Source: Paramacrobiotus metropolitanus (lineage: Eukaryota; Tardigrada; Eutardigrada; Parachela; Macrobiotidae). Taken from it: 64,000 bases of DNA. The translations under genes and the position numbers were made by a program. The number at the start of each line of letters is the position of its first letter. The first letter of the stretch is position 1. The DNA is taken from assembly GCF_019649055.1 (NCBI RefSeq), contig NW_026570238.1, positions 620,001 to 684,000 on the forward strand. The letters are read 5' to 3'. The notes below the pieces were generated by a model, which saw nothing but the letters and a program-made list of their open reading frames with translations, made no database searches and was not told the DNA's origin. Of this stretch, positions 1-12,491 are shown one piece after another.

Positions 1-810
1 CCAGGTCGTCCATATTTTAAAGGTCCGAATATGCGATATAGAAACTCCGTATGAAATCTAAACCGTGCTATGTATGAGTATTGTTGCCAAACATTTGAAG
101 AAGCCAGAGTAACGGTAATAACATCGTTCACTTACGGTTACTATAATCGGTTGACGGTTACTAATGCAATTTTGAGCACGAACAACAGCTGCAAAAGGCA
201 AACTTCCGCCACAGAAATGTAAGAAGTGTCCAAAGATGCAGCTGAGCTATCAAAAAAATATTTGTCCAAACTAGCAAACTCCAAACTGCAAAGTGCAAAC
301 TATACCTTTACAGTTTACAGAGTACTGACGTCTTATATATTATATATTATATAAAGCATAGTCTTATATATTATATATTATATATATTATATATTATATA
401 TTATATATATATTATTATATATTATTATATATTATATATTATAGAGTAGTCTGGCAAATAGACGCAAATGCTGGGGGTCGTGAAACCGCCTCCCGCTGTA
501 CATGGGAGCAACAATGACCGGAAGCAAAAAATGTTTACTAATATGCAAGCACTACTTTTCGCGATATACTCGTGACCGTAAATTATTGCTAACCGCTCGT
601 AACAGAACGACCCTTGAACTATTAATGATAATCCGTTAATTTTTTGGTGAATTTTAAGGCAATTTACTGGCAAAAAAGGCTTTTCGAGTAACTAAAACAA
701 TCGCGTAATGTTTTCCGCCAGTCAAAAGCATATCGTAAATGCAAAAACCTGCTCGCGACCGTTTGTCGGCTCTTATTTGCTAAATTTCAACACTATCCTC
801 TCAACTAGGA
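1..810. other. Left-edge spacer with AT microsatellite
   Basis: No convincing gene is visible. Positions about 334-445 are an imperfect TATAT/ATTAT microsatellite that can fold on itself. The rest is AT-rich, with only short frames on either strand and no family resemblance. It may hold the promoter or early exons of the gene that follows. Confidence 0.6.
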
Positions 811-1851
811 GTGAAAAATCATCCCTGTATGATATTTACTACGTATGTGCATTTGTACGTAGATCACCCTAAAGGACAACGAAGTGCTGAATTATCGGGT
901 ATTGACAAAAGAACCCCGTCTGCCGTCTTTGACGCCGAAAAGCCAAAAGAAATGGAACTAGAAGAATTGAAAAGGCAGAGCCATCACGACATGAATTTCA
1001 ACAATCATGAAACTCGCCATCGTCCGAAATCGGCGGAGCTCCAGAAAATGGTAGCAGCTCATGAGAAGTGGTCGACCGTAAAAATTCCGGGAATTGAAAA
1101 TGCGCATGCTTTGGAACCTTTGAAAGAGTCGGACCATGAAATTCCGGTTCCTTCTATTCCAATTCCTGGTACCGGTCAGTCGACAGCTCACTGCGTTTAG
1201 TTAGACAAGTTGGCTCACCTCCAAGAAATGGCTGTTTAATGATGTTTTACGTTCCTATTAGGTAAAAAGTCTGTAATTTCGTCTTCACTGGAGCAATCGT
1301 CAGTGCCACCGGCAACGAGTACTCATTTATCAAAAATGCCAGTTCCAGTCAGTTCTTCGGACATCCCTCCAGTTATCACCGACGAGACTATGAGCGTGAC
1401 GGATGCACCCAGTTTAGAAAATGAAACGGACGAGGATTTACCAGACGGCGCTTACTTGGAGGATCCCAATGGTGTCGCACGGACAGTGACAAAAGAAGGA
1501 TTCACTTCGTCACCAGAAATTACAACTACGCGACTCCACCAGGTAGCTGACACTGGGCACAATGCTGTGCAAGGAGAGGCGTTGTCCATCCGCTCGAATA
1601 TTGGACCTCCTTCTCGTCCGGTATCAGCGACTTCCATAAACGACCGAGAAGACGATATCTCAAAGCATGCTGCAGACATCACGAAAGATATCGTTGTTCA
1701 TGCGGAAGGTTTTGGTTTGGCCGAAGAATCGGAAGCGCATGATGATACGGCGACGAACATGAATGCCTCGGCGATAGTTCAGGATGTTGTGCGATATGCC
1801 GAAACTATTCCTTCTGCCGTTAATTTAACAATTTCTAGCTCAAACAGTTGA
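811..1851 (+). CDS. Acidic low-complexity protein, unknown family (5' end uncertain)
   Basis: Two exons joined in frame: about 811/829-1168 and 1262-1851. The intron (GTACCG..TATTAG, 93 bp) splits a Gly codon in phase 1, and both sides stay open in the same frame, so the model is sound downstream. The first ATG in frame is at 829. A splice acceptor near 861 (GTACGTAG) could mean that the true N-terminus lies in an upstream exon. The product is at least about 315 residues, rich in Asp, Glu, Ser, Thr and Pro, with no membrane segment or known domain. Near the C-terminus two related stretches, ITKDIVVHAEGF and IVQDVVRYAETI, are about 40 residues apart and may be amphipathic repeats. I do not recognise the family. 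A disordered scaffold or regulatory protein is only an inference. Confidence 0.5.
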
Positions 1852-3610
1852 TAACGAATTCTTGGGGCTTCCTTCTTAAACTCAAAAATATTTCCGGTGT
1901 AGGCAGCAGTTTGAAAAGCTGGGTATGATAGTTATTTTCAAATGGTATTTATTATACACCGACACTCTGACGACTTTCTGTTTTTTAGGTTTTTAAATCG
2001 TTCATTATGTATATCCAAAGTGCTCTTTCGGTGAACTTCCCTGAAATTTCTAAAGGTGATTTGTTAACTTTGATTGACTGCTGCTGAATTCTGTTTCTGT
2101 GCACGTCATAAACTTTTTGCACACCCTTCAATGGAAATCCAGTACGTACGTTAATGTTTTACAGGCAGTAATCTACACAAATTATTAAATCGTTAATCCA
2201 TGAAATAAAAAAAAAACTGGTGCAGAAAGGGGGACCTTGACAATAGTGGAACGATCAGTTGTTTAAAATACCTGCAACACTACAGGAAAATTAAGTTATC
2301 ACGAATTTTGACAACTTTGCCGCATAGCCGTGAGCTGCCTCCTGGATCCATGTACCCGTAAAAGGCACACTCCACGAACACGCGCTTTCGAAAAGTACTC
2401 TGATATTACGGTGACCTTCGCGACAGATGTCCGTTTTGTATCACGCCTATAAACTTCGGTATACGTTCGATGAGCAGGAAGCACCCCAACTGAAAACTTA
2501 AGTGTCCAACATAACAAATTACTAGTACTTAGTTAAAATTAATTGAAGTAATTGTGTCATGATCACGAATGTAATTTTCCGTAAACTGGTTGCATACGTT
2601 TAGGGTCATCATTCATGCATTTAACCCAAGACGTTATAATATTATTCTTATCGAGGGTAGTACTGTATTTCCCTAGCTAATTCACTAATTGGAGCAATGG
2701 TTCTAGATCTATACCTAACGACTACGCTGTATCCCAACGACAACAAACAACAACAACCACAGTGAACAACAACAACAACAATGTTGTAATTAGCTAGGGA
2801 ATTAGTTTGTTGGAGCAATGGTCCATTCAAGGACTACGCTGTAAAATCCTCAACAACAACAACAACAACAACCAGTGAATGTTTTGGTTGTTGTTGTCGT
2901 ACAATACATGCAGCGCATGTTGCATGAATATACAGCGTAGTTCTTAGAGGACCATTAATGTTACAACATGATTATTCATGATAATATAACTATAGCAACC
3001 TGCTGGCTGTGATTATTCTATGTTAAGGTTGTGTATCTACAATACTTTAACTACAAGTCTACGACTACAAGCATAGCTGCTGAGATGCATACAGCTTAAA
3101 ACGATAAGCGCTACAGGCCTACAGTCATTTTGGCTCAGCTGACCAGCCCATCGCAATTTTGGATAGTTAACCACATTATTGAAACAATTCAAACAAGATT
3201 AATAATTTTGTGCCTGTTGAAATGAACGCAAAATGATATACATACGCAAACCCGGGGTGCGCTTGTGTAATATAATACTTATAATTATTAGATACAGTAT
3301 TCTGTTTTCATTATTACATGAAAATATACGAGTATAACAGTCGAACATTTTATGTCATTATTACGGCCATTATGCTTACAATTGTTAACGATGCAGTAGT
3401 ATTTATTAAAAGTGCTCGATTCACACGGTTAGTATGCATTTGATGCGCTAGGTGAATAATGGTCACTGTTACAAATTCAGTGTACTTGCAACAGGGAACC
3501 AGTATGCCGCACTCTTTATGCGCAGTTGTTATTTCATCTTTGTGGGGTCATCCGTCATAATAATTTCATTTTTGTGTGGTCATCCGTCATAACCTCGGTG
3601 CGTTGCTAAC
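1852..3610. other. Intergenic spacer with repeats
   Basis: No gene recognised. It holds the CAA-rich repeat cluster annotated separately (2660-2965). Just before the glycogenin start there is an imperfect direct duplication of about 30 bp at 3531-3592, around GTCATCCGTCATAA. The remainder is AT-rich. Confidence 0.5.
2660..2965. repeat. CAA-rich interspersed repeat in direct and inverted copies
   Basis: A unit starting near TCCCTAGCTAATT and running through GGAGCAATGGT, ACTACGCTGTA and a (CAA)n tract occurs twice head to tail (about 2670-2785 and 2792-2870). A third, inverted part-copy follows (about 2880-2965), with GTTGTTGTTG and TACAGCGTAG in reverse. The inverted ends and internal microsatellite look like a degenerate MITE or satellite-like element. 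The family is unknown. Confidence 0.6.
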
Positions 3611-5555
3611 ATGGACAAACTTAAAGAAGCCTGTTGCGGCAAGAAGAGTCAAAACGAGGAAACCAAGTGCACGAGGAGGTCAAAATGGAATCCATGCTGG
3701 TCCGATACCCGACATCATCATCCCATTCCGAAGGGCGGGCCTCCCTTACAGATATACGAATTACGACGCGGTTCTTGCGATCCAAGGTGCACTACTTAAA
3801 TTCAAATTATACTATTATAGTTTTATATACTTCCTCTGCTGGGGTAACATCAGTGCACGTACGTAAACACATAAGATTTTATAAGGATAGAACCTAATTA
3901 ATTAATACTGAATATGTTACTGAAGTAAAAACCTAATTTCAGAACTGGAGCTCCAAAACCAGGATGCCACATCGATCAGGGAGAGCATATTTGTCATAAA
4001 TACGCTTACGTCACACTGGCTACCAATGATACGTACGCACTAGGATGTCTTGTTCTGGGCGAATCTCTTAGGCGAGTGCAAACCCAGCACGAAACCGTGG
4101 TTATGGTGACCCGTCATGTTTCAAGCAATATGAAGTAAGAGATAATGTACTACAACTATTCAGCAGGCAATGAAATTAATTTTACTCGTTTAGAGCCGCT
4201 CTGTTCCAGTTTTTCAACTACGTTGTGCAGTATGATATTTTGGATAGTAAAGATGCGGCTAACCTCGCTCTTTTGGAGCGACCAGAACTTGGCGTGACCT
4301 TTACTAAACTGCACTGTTGGACACTAACAGCATATCAGAAAGCCGTATTCCTGGATGCCGATACGATGGTTGTGCGAAACTGCGATGAGATATTCGAAAA
4401 TTATGATGAATTTTCTGCTACACCGGATATTGGATGGCCGGATTGCTTCAATTCAGGAGTTTTCGTTTACACACCCTCTATGAAAACTTACGAGACCTTG
4501 ATAAATTTTACCAAAACCAACAGGAGTTTTGATGGTAAAATACTGAGGCGTACAAAGGATAGTTTTACAAATAGAAGTATCGAAATAAACAGTGCAAATC
4601 TATATCCTGTATTAATAGCATAAACGGTACAATACCATACACGTTTTAATTTTTTCTACTCTAGGCGGAGACCAAGGCATACTGAATATGTTCTTCAATG
4701 ACTGGCCAACAGCAGATATTAAAAAGCATTTGCCTTTTATTTACAACATGGTTGCTTCCATCAATTATTCCTACCGACCGGCATTTCGCTTGTAAGTGCG
4801 CTTTTTGCGTTTTCTTCACTCGCACAAGCCCTTACAGTATAACTGACACTTTTATTGCTTTTAAACGTTCTGTCAACTGATACTTACACCAGGAATATAG
4901 ATATTCTGGTGTAAGAATCGGTGTTCTTTTGTTCTGCAGCACAATCCCCTTCTCCGCTTTATGAAATTTTCATATTACGACGGCTAGACTAGTTAATTGT
5001 GAATCGCAATTGACTACTCTGTGATTGCCGTATTTGTAATCGTATTTTCAGTGTAGTATATATATATATCTGACGTATTCCGTGTTACAGTTTTTCACAA
5101 AGCGTGAAGATAGTTCATTTTCTTGGAGCTAAAAAGCCCTGGAATGTGTATTACGATGTGAAAAAACAGTCAATACAAAGCATTCACGGATTGCCCAATG
5201 ACACCGGCGACTTAGTAAAATTTTGGTGGAAAATATTTATGGAAGGTGTGCTACCGCAAATCGGAAATGATATGGTAAGTCACTACGACAGATCAGTTAC
5301 ACTTTTTGGCTTAGAAGTTAATAAACAACGTCGAATGCGGTTTGCATTCGTATAAAACTTTAGTTTGCTGTCTTATTATACTTCTAAAATTTTAATTAGG
5401 CTGGGGATGCTAGCCACATCATTAATCGATGCAGAGAAATGTTCGCAACTCCTGATAGCGAACATAAAGAGACGTCTGCAGCCGGTGAACAAAATGAAGC
5501 CAATATGGATACCTATGCCGATGTGAGAAGTATTATACTGGCGGAAGTATCTTGA
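3611..5555 (+). CDS. GYG: Glycogenin (self-glucosylating glycogen primer)
   Basis: GT8-family glucosyltransferase that transfers glucose from UDP-glucose to its own tyrosine and so primes glycogen synthesis. Six exons fit by phase: 3611-3786, 3943-4134, 4194-4534, 4665-4791, 5091-5274, 5400-5555, giving 391 residues. The core starts at AYVTLATNDTYALG (residues 80-93). The metal/UDP-binding DxD is FLDADT (Asp177, Asp179). WPDCFNSGVFV and GGDQGILN match the family. The acceptor tyrosine region reads INYSYRPAF, with Tyr271 aligned to the glucosylated Tyr195 of vertebrates. VHFLGAKKPWN follows. Two oddities: an N-terminal extension of about 78 residues, rich in Cys, Lys, Arg and His, and a short C-terminus without the usual WEQGQADYMG-type glycogen-synthase-binding motif. 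The first exon and its donor (AAG|GTGCAC) are the least certain part. The core assignment is firm. Confidence 0.9.
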
Positions 5556-8195
5556 AAATATTATAGCCTCTTTTCTTGTGGCTTTTACAAGTTTTACCAG
5601 TTAATGAAGACACAAAATATATTGGGTCAGATTTCGTCAGTGTGATTGTTTGGATGTTCGTCCAACTTAATTGTGATTCGGATTTTATCTTTTAACTGTT
5701 TAGCTTGGATTTGTGTAAAGCTGGAAACATTTGTCAAATAACTAGCTAAAAGTACCGACACTCGATTAATTTTATTAAATATGCTGGTGTAGTAACATAA
5801 TTACTTAAGTCTGGCATTAATTGACTTAAGTCATGATTTGTGTTTTGCATAATGCATCATGATCAGATACGGAATAGCTGCAAGGTACTTTAATTATGCA
5901 ACCTTTTGAGCAACTTGCTACACGAACTTCGAATACAAAAAATATTGAAAATAAATTTTGATATTGACTGTAGATAATGATAACAAACAGTGTCAGATCC
6001 GACACAGAAGCAGGAAGAAATGGGGCAAATACAGCCTTTATTGTGATAACAATAAAGCAACAACACACAAAAACCAACAGAAAACCCAATGCGGGAAAAG
6101 CTGGAAAAAGTGCCTGCAGTGCGCTATCAAGGAATCGTGATTAATGATTCCGCGTGCTGCGGGTATGCAACAGCTGATGCGGCAAAGCATGGAATCGCCC
6201 GTAGGCGCAGGGCTCCACCCCCAAGAGTGCAGAGAAATGCGCTGATTGGTCAGCGTAGACAAAGTATACGCTGAGTAAGCAGCGTAATAGCGCGGCACGA
6301 ATGGAGTAGCCATGTGCGGGCGGGCGACAGAGCAAAGCCACAAGAGGTGTCTACCGCCTCGAGTGAGCGGTCTCTGACAACAGATATCGAAAGGTATCCA
6401 GAAATTTCGGTATGAGTTCCAATTAAGTTCCAATTTCGGCATGAGTTCCAATCCACATTTGTACCAATTAAGGAGGTACCGTACCGTAATAGATATATTA
6501 AGTTTTTGTATGCTTCGAAGCATAGATATTTTTACAATCTTCGCAGCTAGACACAGTGATGTGATGCAAGTTTTAGAAAAAAGAGTCAGTGTGCATATTG
6601 GTACCGGCGTAATCACCGGCGCCGATTGAGGCACAACAGTTTTGCGATAAGCGAGCTCTACTTGACGCGGAACGCAGCAAGACATTCCCATGCTTGGAAC
6701 AAATCGAGATTTTTATCAGGGAGTGTGAGTTGCACTCTTCTTTGCCGTTCAGCAAAAAAAATTATGTCGTACTGTCCGTTATACAGCCAGACTTTGGCGA
6801 TTTTCATCTGGATTGGTTCATCATCAAAACCGCTACACTGTATCGTTTTGGCGTAACGATGCAAAACGGTAGACTTCTAGTATTCAAACATTAATGCGGG
6901 CACTTGCCCTTTGAATAGTGCCACAACTTTCCGGTGTAGCGGCTCTTTGAATAAATTTCTTTAATAAACGAAAACTTATATAGGTGTATTAGTGCATAGC
7001 TACGCTAATAATTAATGTGAGGGTGCGGGCTTGTTGTGACCTATACAAGTACGGACAAGAATAGCGCTACACCCACAAATGACCAGGCCAATTACGAATC
7101 TACCTCATAATCAAGTGCGCTCGATAAACGATCTCCTATGGATTGCCCAAAGTAAGTCTAACTTGTAAATGCTGTAATTACAGCACCTAAATTAACTGCA
7201 CTTATAAGTGAAGTTAATTTAGGACCGGAGCAAATTAGAATAAAAAAATTTATTAAATTCGATTTCCTTAGCAGTCGAAGTGATTTCGGGACCGTACGCA
7301 TCGCAACATGTCAATCTGTGTTATTTATAACTTAAAAGGCAGCATAATTAGATTTCAGTGCGTATTCCGATCCAATACTGCGACAGCACTAATACATAGT
7401 AATTTTTTAGACACTTGTATACTAGGCATAATGCAGGTAAGTAATGCAATTATTGATAATTAGTGTTAACAATAGCTTGCAGTAGCTTAGTGTTTGTTGT
7501 ACTGCACTTCCAAAATTTCGTACCGCATCATTAGACTACAATTAATGTTGCTTTCATATAGTCAATATAATGTAGTGTACCAGCGTCTGCAACTTTTGTT
7601 AATTGGGCGGATTGCCAATAATTAAATATCGTTAATAGAAATAATCGCAAATGCAGTGCTTTTAAAGATGTTTGGGCAGTGTCACTCCACCGCGAAAACA
7701 AAATACAAACCAAATATCAATTTGCTATGGTTTTCTCAACTTCGAAATTAATTACAAGGTATCCTTAAAGCTGGCTGGCTCATTGTCAGTCTGCCCGAGT
7801 ATACCGAGAGTTGTACGTAATACTCGTAAATTAACTTATCGGGGAGCTATTAAACTGGTATTAAAGTACTGTACGTATGCTTAACCCGTGCACGTATTTT
7901 TGAGTGACCGTACTGGGCAGTGACCAATGGCGAGCCAGTACAATGGTATGACTAAAGCTCTTCTTTGTCAAGATCTCAAATTCTGCACCGTTGTAAATTT
8001 TTTAGCCGTAGTATCCAGGCATGCGCAGTTGCGCAAAGGATTTCTATCGTTTAGACTGTTTAGTTAGGTGGCCACTAGTCTTAACGGTTGTATGTTAACC
8101 TCTTCCGGACCGGAGATAATTTTTTCAAAGAACGAGTTATTAAAAAGTTTTTGTTGTCGTTTTTATTTATTTTTATAAACGTAGTTGATTCAAGA
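5556..8195. other. Intergenic spacer
   Basis: About 2.6 kb without a gene I can support. Several 60-200 codon frames overlap on both strands between 5.8 and 6.9 kb. None has splice-consistent neighbours or family resemblance, and opposite-strand frames cover the same bases. The last 150 bp before 8196 may be the 5' UTR of RBFOX. Confidence 0.5.
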
Positions 8196-10462
8196 ATGAC
8201 AACGGCTTCAGTTTTTCCGCAGGCTTGTCGTTTTCGGGATGACAATCGTCATGTCTCCGCTACTGATGCGGTGTTTCTAGGTTTGGAAGAGGGAAACAAT
8301 TACGGGGTGATGCGCGAAACTCTTCACCGCATGGAGACCCCCATGCCGTTTACAAATCGATCAGGATCGTTGTTTTCGGGCAGCGGACAGTCCTTCGGCA
8401 ACGGAAATGCTTTTGTCCGTGATTCCTCGCGCACTACATCTAGCTCATCCCAGGTACAGTACTCTGTACGTAGTGTTTTTATTTCCATTTTTACGTGTAA
8501 GTTATAGAATGCCGGCTTTGCACTATTAGAACCCGTTTATTGAAAACAAGTTATGCTTACGAGTTACGATGTCAAAAACTGTCCAGATTATCGCTGCATC
8601 GTACACGAATTGCGAAATTGTTTGCTGCTGGTTAACGGTAATTAACGGCTGTTGCACAATACACAAGTGTTTTTAGAAAATAAGCGGCTATGTTATAAGC
8701 AGGCATTTCTGTTTTAAGTTTCGATGAAAGTTAATCCCGTTAATTTTGCCCATGAAGCGGCGACGATTATTAGTTAAAGTTAGTGAAGTTTAAAATGAGT
8801 TTTGTTTGTTGCCCTCTTGTGACATGCGAGTCATGACCTGATGGCTCTGGCCGCCATCTTGCTTTTCACTCACTGTGTCTGCGTGCGATCACAGTGGTCA
8901 AAGCCTGCTGCTTGATAGCGGGAACTGATCTGCTTTTGTTTGCGCATATTTTTATTAGGGATACGCATACGATTTTTTCCAAAACGACCTTTTGTGGAAG
9001 ATGAGACGTTTCTGCGCAGCTTGCCAAACAGTGTCCGCCCAAAGCGTCTGCACGTGTCGAATATCCCGTTTCGCTTTCGAGAGGAAGATCTAAAGCAGAT
9101 TTTCAGCGTGAGTCAGCGACTGATAACTGAGAGAAAAAAATGTTTTGGTTTGATGCCGCGGTGTAATAGAATGTTAAACGTTAAGCCGTTACTGCTGTAA
9201 AAGCCAGCATGCAGTGACTCCGTGTAACGCTTTATCTGATCGACAGAAATACGGGCCTGTTGTGGACGCCGAAATCATTTTCAACGACCGTGGCTCAAAG
9301 GTGACAACAGTAGTGTGTTGACAAATTTATCTATAGCATTGACTGATGTCGGCTAACAGTTGCCGGCTTTCTTTTATTAGGGGTTCGGATTCGTTACGAT
9401 GGCATCGGAAGCCGATGCCAACAAGGCTAAAATGCTGCTGCATCACAAGGTATTCCACAGTCGTCAAATCGAAGTAAGTATTTAAAATGTAAATTTAACC
9501 GGATAAAACATCATAAAAATTATACTATATAGACAATATACAATTTATTAATCAATGTATTATGTCCATACATTAGGTAAACGACGCCACCCCGAAGCCG
9601 GTTTCTTTGCGTAAGTACTTACTAAGTGCAATGCTGTAAATATCAAACTACCTATTTTGTTGCATTAATTAATCCAGCATGCGATAATTGTCCCACACTT
9701 CTTTCTACTGGTGCAGTGTTCCAGTCGCGTGCTTATTCATAAATACCTAATTCCAGTCACGTCCTTCTGCATAAATATTAAATACATAAATTTACAGGTA
9801 TTTGGGATGAATTTGTTGTGTTGATAATAACCATCTGCAGGTCAGTACGACCACTTCCAAGGCGCGGACATCGGCAGTGTGCAGAGCGCCAGCCCGATTG
9901 AACTGGGCAATCCAATGAATTTTGATCTCATGTACGAAGGCATGGTGCGACACCACTCCGCTGGTTCTGCTCAGCGATCGCGAGCCTCAAGCCAGGAGGA
10001 CGATCGTAATCCTGTGGTGCGTCCTGCTTTATAAAGACCTGGCCACCGTACTTTTAACTTATAATAGAATTTGACAGGTGGTTCGAGGAGGCGGTAATGC
10101 GGAGATTCGTCCGCCGAATCCGTATTTGTCTTACGCACTGGAAATGCAGCGAGATCAGTCAGCCATGAACGCACAGTTGCTACAGCATTTGGGCAATCTG
10201 TCCATCGCGGACCAGTCCACCCGAACGTCAACGGGAAATAACACAGCGGCTTGGCCTAATCCGTACGTTGTATGACATACCTACATGTATTGGTGCTAAA
10301 CTTTCGTATGATTATGAAAATATGATTACAATAATTATATAAACAATTAGATTGCCTGGCCGTTCTTCATCTGGTATGAGCACGGCTACCGGTCAGCACA
10401 ATGCACATGGAAGAGTTGGACCTGTCTGGGATCCTTCCGGATTGGATGCCTGGTTCGTCTAA
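8196..10462 (+). CDS. RBFOX: RBFOX / Fox-1 family RNA-binding splicing regulator
   Basis: Nuclear RNA-binding protein whose family binds UGCAUG and controls alternative splicing. Exons: 8196-8469, 8959-9107, 9247-9300, 9381-9473, 9577-9610, 9841-10016, 10078-10262, 10351-10462; all phases agree, giving 358 residues. The single RRM starts at KRLHVSNIPFRF (RNP2 region), continues through VVDAEIIFNDRGSK and has RNP1 as KGFGFVTM. This is the Fox-1 signature rather than another RRM family. The two central RRM exons are exactly 54 and 93 nt, as in vertebrate RBFOX genes. The N-terminus is Ser/Gly-rich and the C-terminus is low complexity, ending DPSGLDAWFV. The exon 1 donor is ambiguous: GTAGTG after 8469 keeps frame with the 8959 acceptor, while GTACAG after 8453 does not. 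Upstream alternative first exons, common in this family, were not found. A polyadenylation signal AATAAA lies at 10813. Confidence 0.93.
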
Positions 10463-11266
10463 GTGACCGGTTAAGTTTGTTTTGGCTGGAGCTTGTTTGT
10501 TGCAACGGAATGGCAGTGAAGCATTTGCTCACGAATTTTGTGAGTATTAATTATTACGATTGTTATATTATGCTATTTATTTTCATTTATTATATTTAAT
10601 GAGAAAGTTCAACGTTCGGAACGGTTTTCCTTAAGACGCCTAAGGACAGTTTTTATTTTTGAGGTTTTTGTACATAGTTAAGCAGTTGATTTGGATTAAC
10701 GGTTACGACCCGTAAGGAGCTTCTTATGTACCGCCAGTACTGGAGCATACCATTTTCAAGGTTTATTTTCATTTTTGTTGTTATTTAGTATTCTTATGTG
10801 GAGTTTGTATTCAATAAAATTTTCGATGTGCTTAAAAACGTGTACTGATCGATATGCGAGTATGAGCAGGATATTCAAAAATTCATCTGTCTGACACAAT
10901 TATGACTTTTTAAAACCTGTAACGATTTCGAATGGCAGTATAACTATTACGGAATGAAGATTTACAAGGCTTATCCTGCATCGGAAAATAAACTTAGTTT
11001 ACAGTGCACGCTTGCTAAGTTCCGGCCAGTTTCCATCTTTAACAGATTTGGGCAAACTCCGTTAAGTAGGTAGAACAGAAAGTTAGAACCGCACTCGCTT
11101 CAGAGAATTGCTAGTAATGTTTTTATGAATTTATCATAACTTTAATCTGTTAAAAACACTGGAAAGTTGGAAGAAAATCACAAATTATTAGTGAGGAAAA
11201 TCACAAATTATTAGTAGCTATTGCTGTTGGTAAAAAATGACCGATGATGTGGATTGCATAATCCGA
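10463..11266. other. RBFOX 3' UTR and spacer
   Basis: AT-rich, with no coding frame of interest. It carries the AATAAA at 10813-10818, which would give RBFOX a 3' UTR of about 370 bases. A near-direct repeat GAAAATCACAAATTATTAG occurs twice around 11172-11213. Confidence 0.55.
10813..10818 (+). promoter_or_regulatory. Polyadenylation signal, RBFOX
   Basis: Canonical AATAAA about 350 bases after the RBFOX stop, followed by a GT-rich stretch (TTTCGATGTGCTT). It is the first canonical hexamer downstream of the gene. Confidence 0.5.
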
Positions 11267-12491
11267 CTAAACAATTTTTTCTATACTACTGTAATCACCG
11301 GTTTCAAATTTTTGATGGGATTCACTGTGCATTTGGCTTGCTCTGTTATCCTGGGCGTCCTTATTACTTTCAGTTTCAGGTAATTTCATTAGGTGATGAT
11401 TACATTCTTGATTCAATGCCTTCATCATGTTTGCTCCCGTGCACTGGTTGGATAAAACCGCAACGGAGTCCAGTTGATGGGGAAAAGTAGTTAAAGCAAA
11501 AAAGTGTGACCTTTCCTCGGGCGTGATAAACCATAAATAAATGCTGGTACGCTTCTTCCAAAATTGCTTTCTTTCAAGAAATACTCCGCGTCCGTCATTT
11601 CCATAAGGGCGAATTTCTAACTCATCCAGGGAGCAACATAAGGTTGCTTCCTTTTTGGGATTTTTCGCTACCTTATAAGGAATAAACACCGCATTGAACT
11701 ATCGGGTAGTGTCAGGATAAAAAATGTCGGTTTACATGGAAAAAATCTTACAGCACTGCCATGTCCTTGCGCGAACATGCGGTCCTTGAACAGTGCTATG
11801 TACTGCGGTTTCATTAAGATAAGTCCTTCAAAGATTTTGGCGGAGAATACAAGATTGGGGCTTCTGAGCAGATGCGCTTGCTTTTCCGCTTCCTGCAGTG
11901 CTACGGATAAAATCGTATGGGTGATTCTATCCCTTGCGCGGAAATGGCAGATAACATGACCTTTCTGATCGCGTAGGGAAAACGTAAAATCGGTGTTTGT
12001 GAATCCACTGTTTGCAGAGGTTCCCGTTATGGTGAAATGTACTAGATCATACCCAGTCTGCGCTATTTCGTGCTGCGTGTGGTTACTACAATCCTGCGGG
12101 AAATCGAAAAATGCGTACAGTAGTGTAACGCTTGCCGCAGTGATGTACGGCTACTGTCTTTTCCGAGGACTTTCGCACCATGATCTTATTTTCCAAGTAT
12201 ATAAATGTCAAAAATTGCACAAAAGCGAAACCTGCGCATTATAATTTTAATTATCAGACTGGAGAACTGGTGGGTATTTACTTCACGGTTATCGTCGAAG
12301 GTAACATAACCGCAGTCATAGACGCCACAGACTTTTTCCATTGCTTGCGTGTCACCGGATTCGGTTTCTGGAAGAACGCATACAGCGCACACTGCGAGTA
12401 AGTTTGGCCGCGAAGCGTCAACTTCCGATTTACAGGAACATTTAAAGCCAATACTGCAATCTGAATTTAGACGAATAGACGTTTGGCTCAT
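11267..12491 (-). CDS. Unknown three-exon protein
   Basis: I assembled this gene from three reverse-strand open blocks: 12491-12282, 12150-11752, 11698-11267. All three junctions are phase 0. The introns are 131 and 53 bp, with donors GTAAAT and GTAAGA and acceptors GACAGTAG and CCCGATAG, giving 346 residues. The middle exon has no in-frame ATG near its start, so simple ORF calling misses it. The N-terminal 70 residues are Cys-rich (CSC, CAVC, CGVYDC), possibly metal-binding. The middle section is rich in beta-prone sequence (YDLVHFTITG, TDFTFSLRD, GHVICHFRARDR), with a pattern faintly like a lectin-type beta sandwich. The C-terminal part contains ELEIRPYGNDGRGVFLE and a low-complexity, polar tail. 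No signal peptide or membrane segment is evident. The true start could be an upstream exon. The family is not recognised. Confidence 0.55.

Noticed and set aside
5826-6894. Cluster of overlapping open frames on both strands, up to 217 codons
   Set aside because: Frames on opposite strands cover the same bases, none has a recognisable motif or splice-consistent partner, and the longest has an improbable composition. Chance in a less AT-rich patch is the simplest reading.
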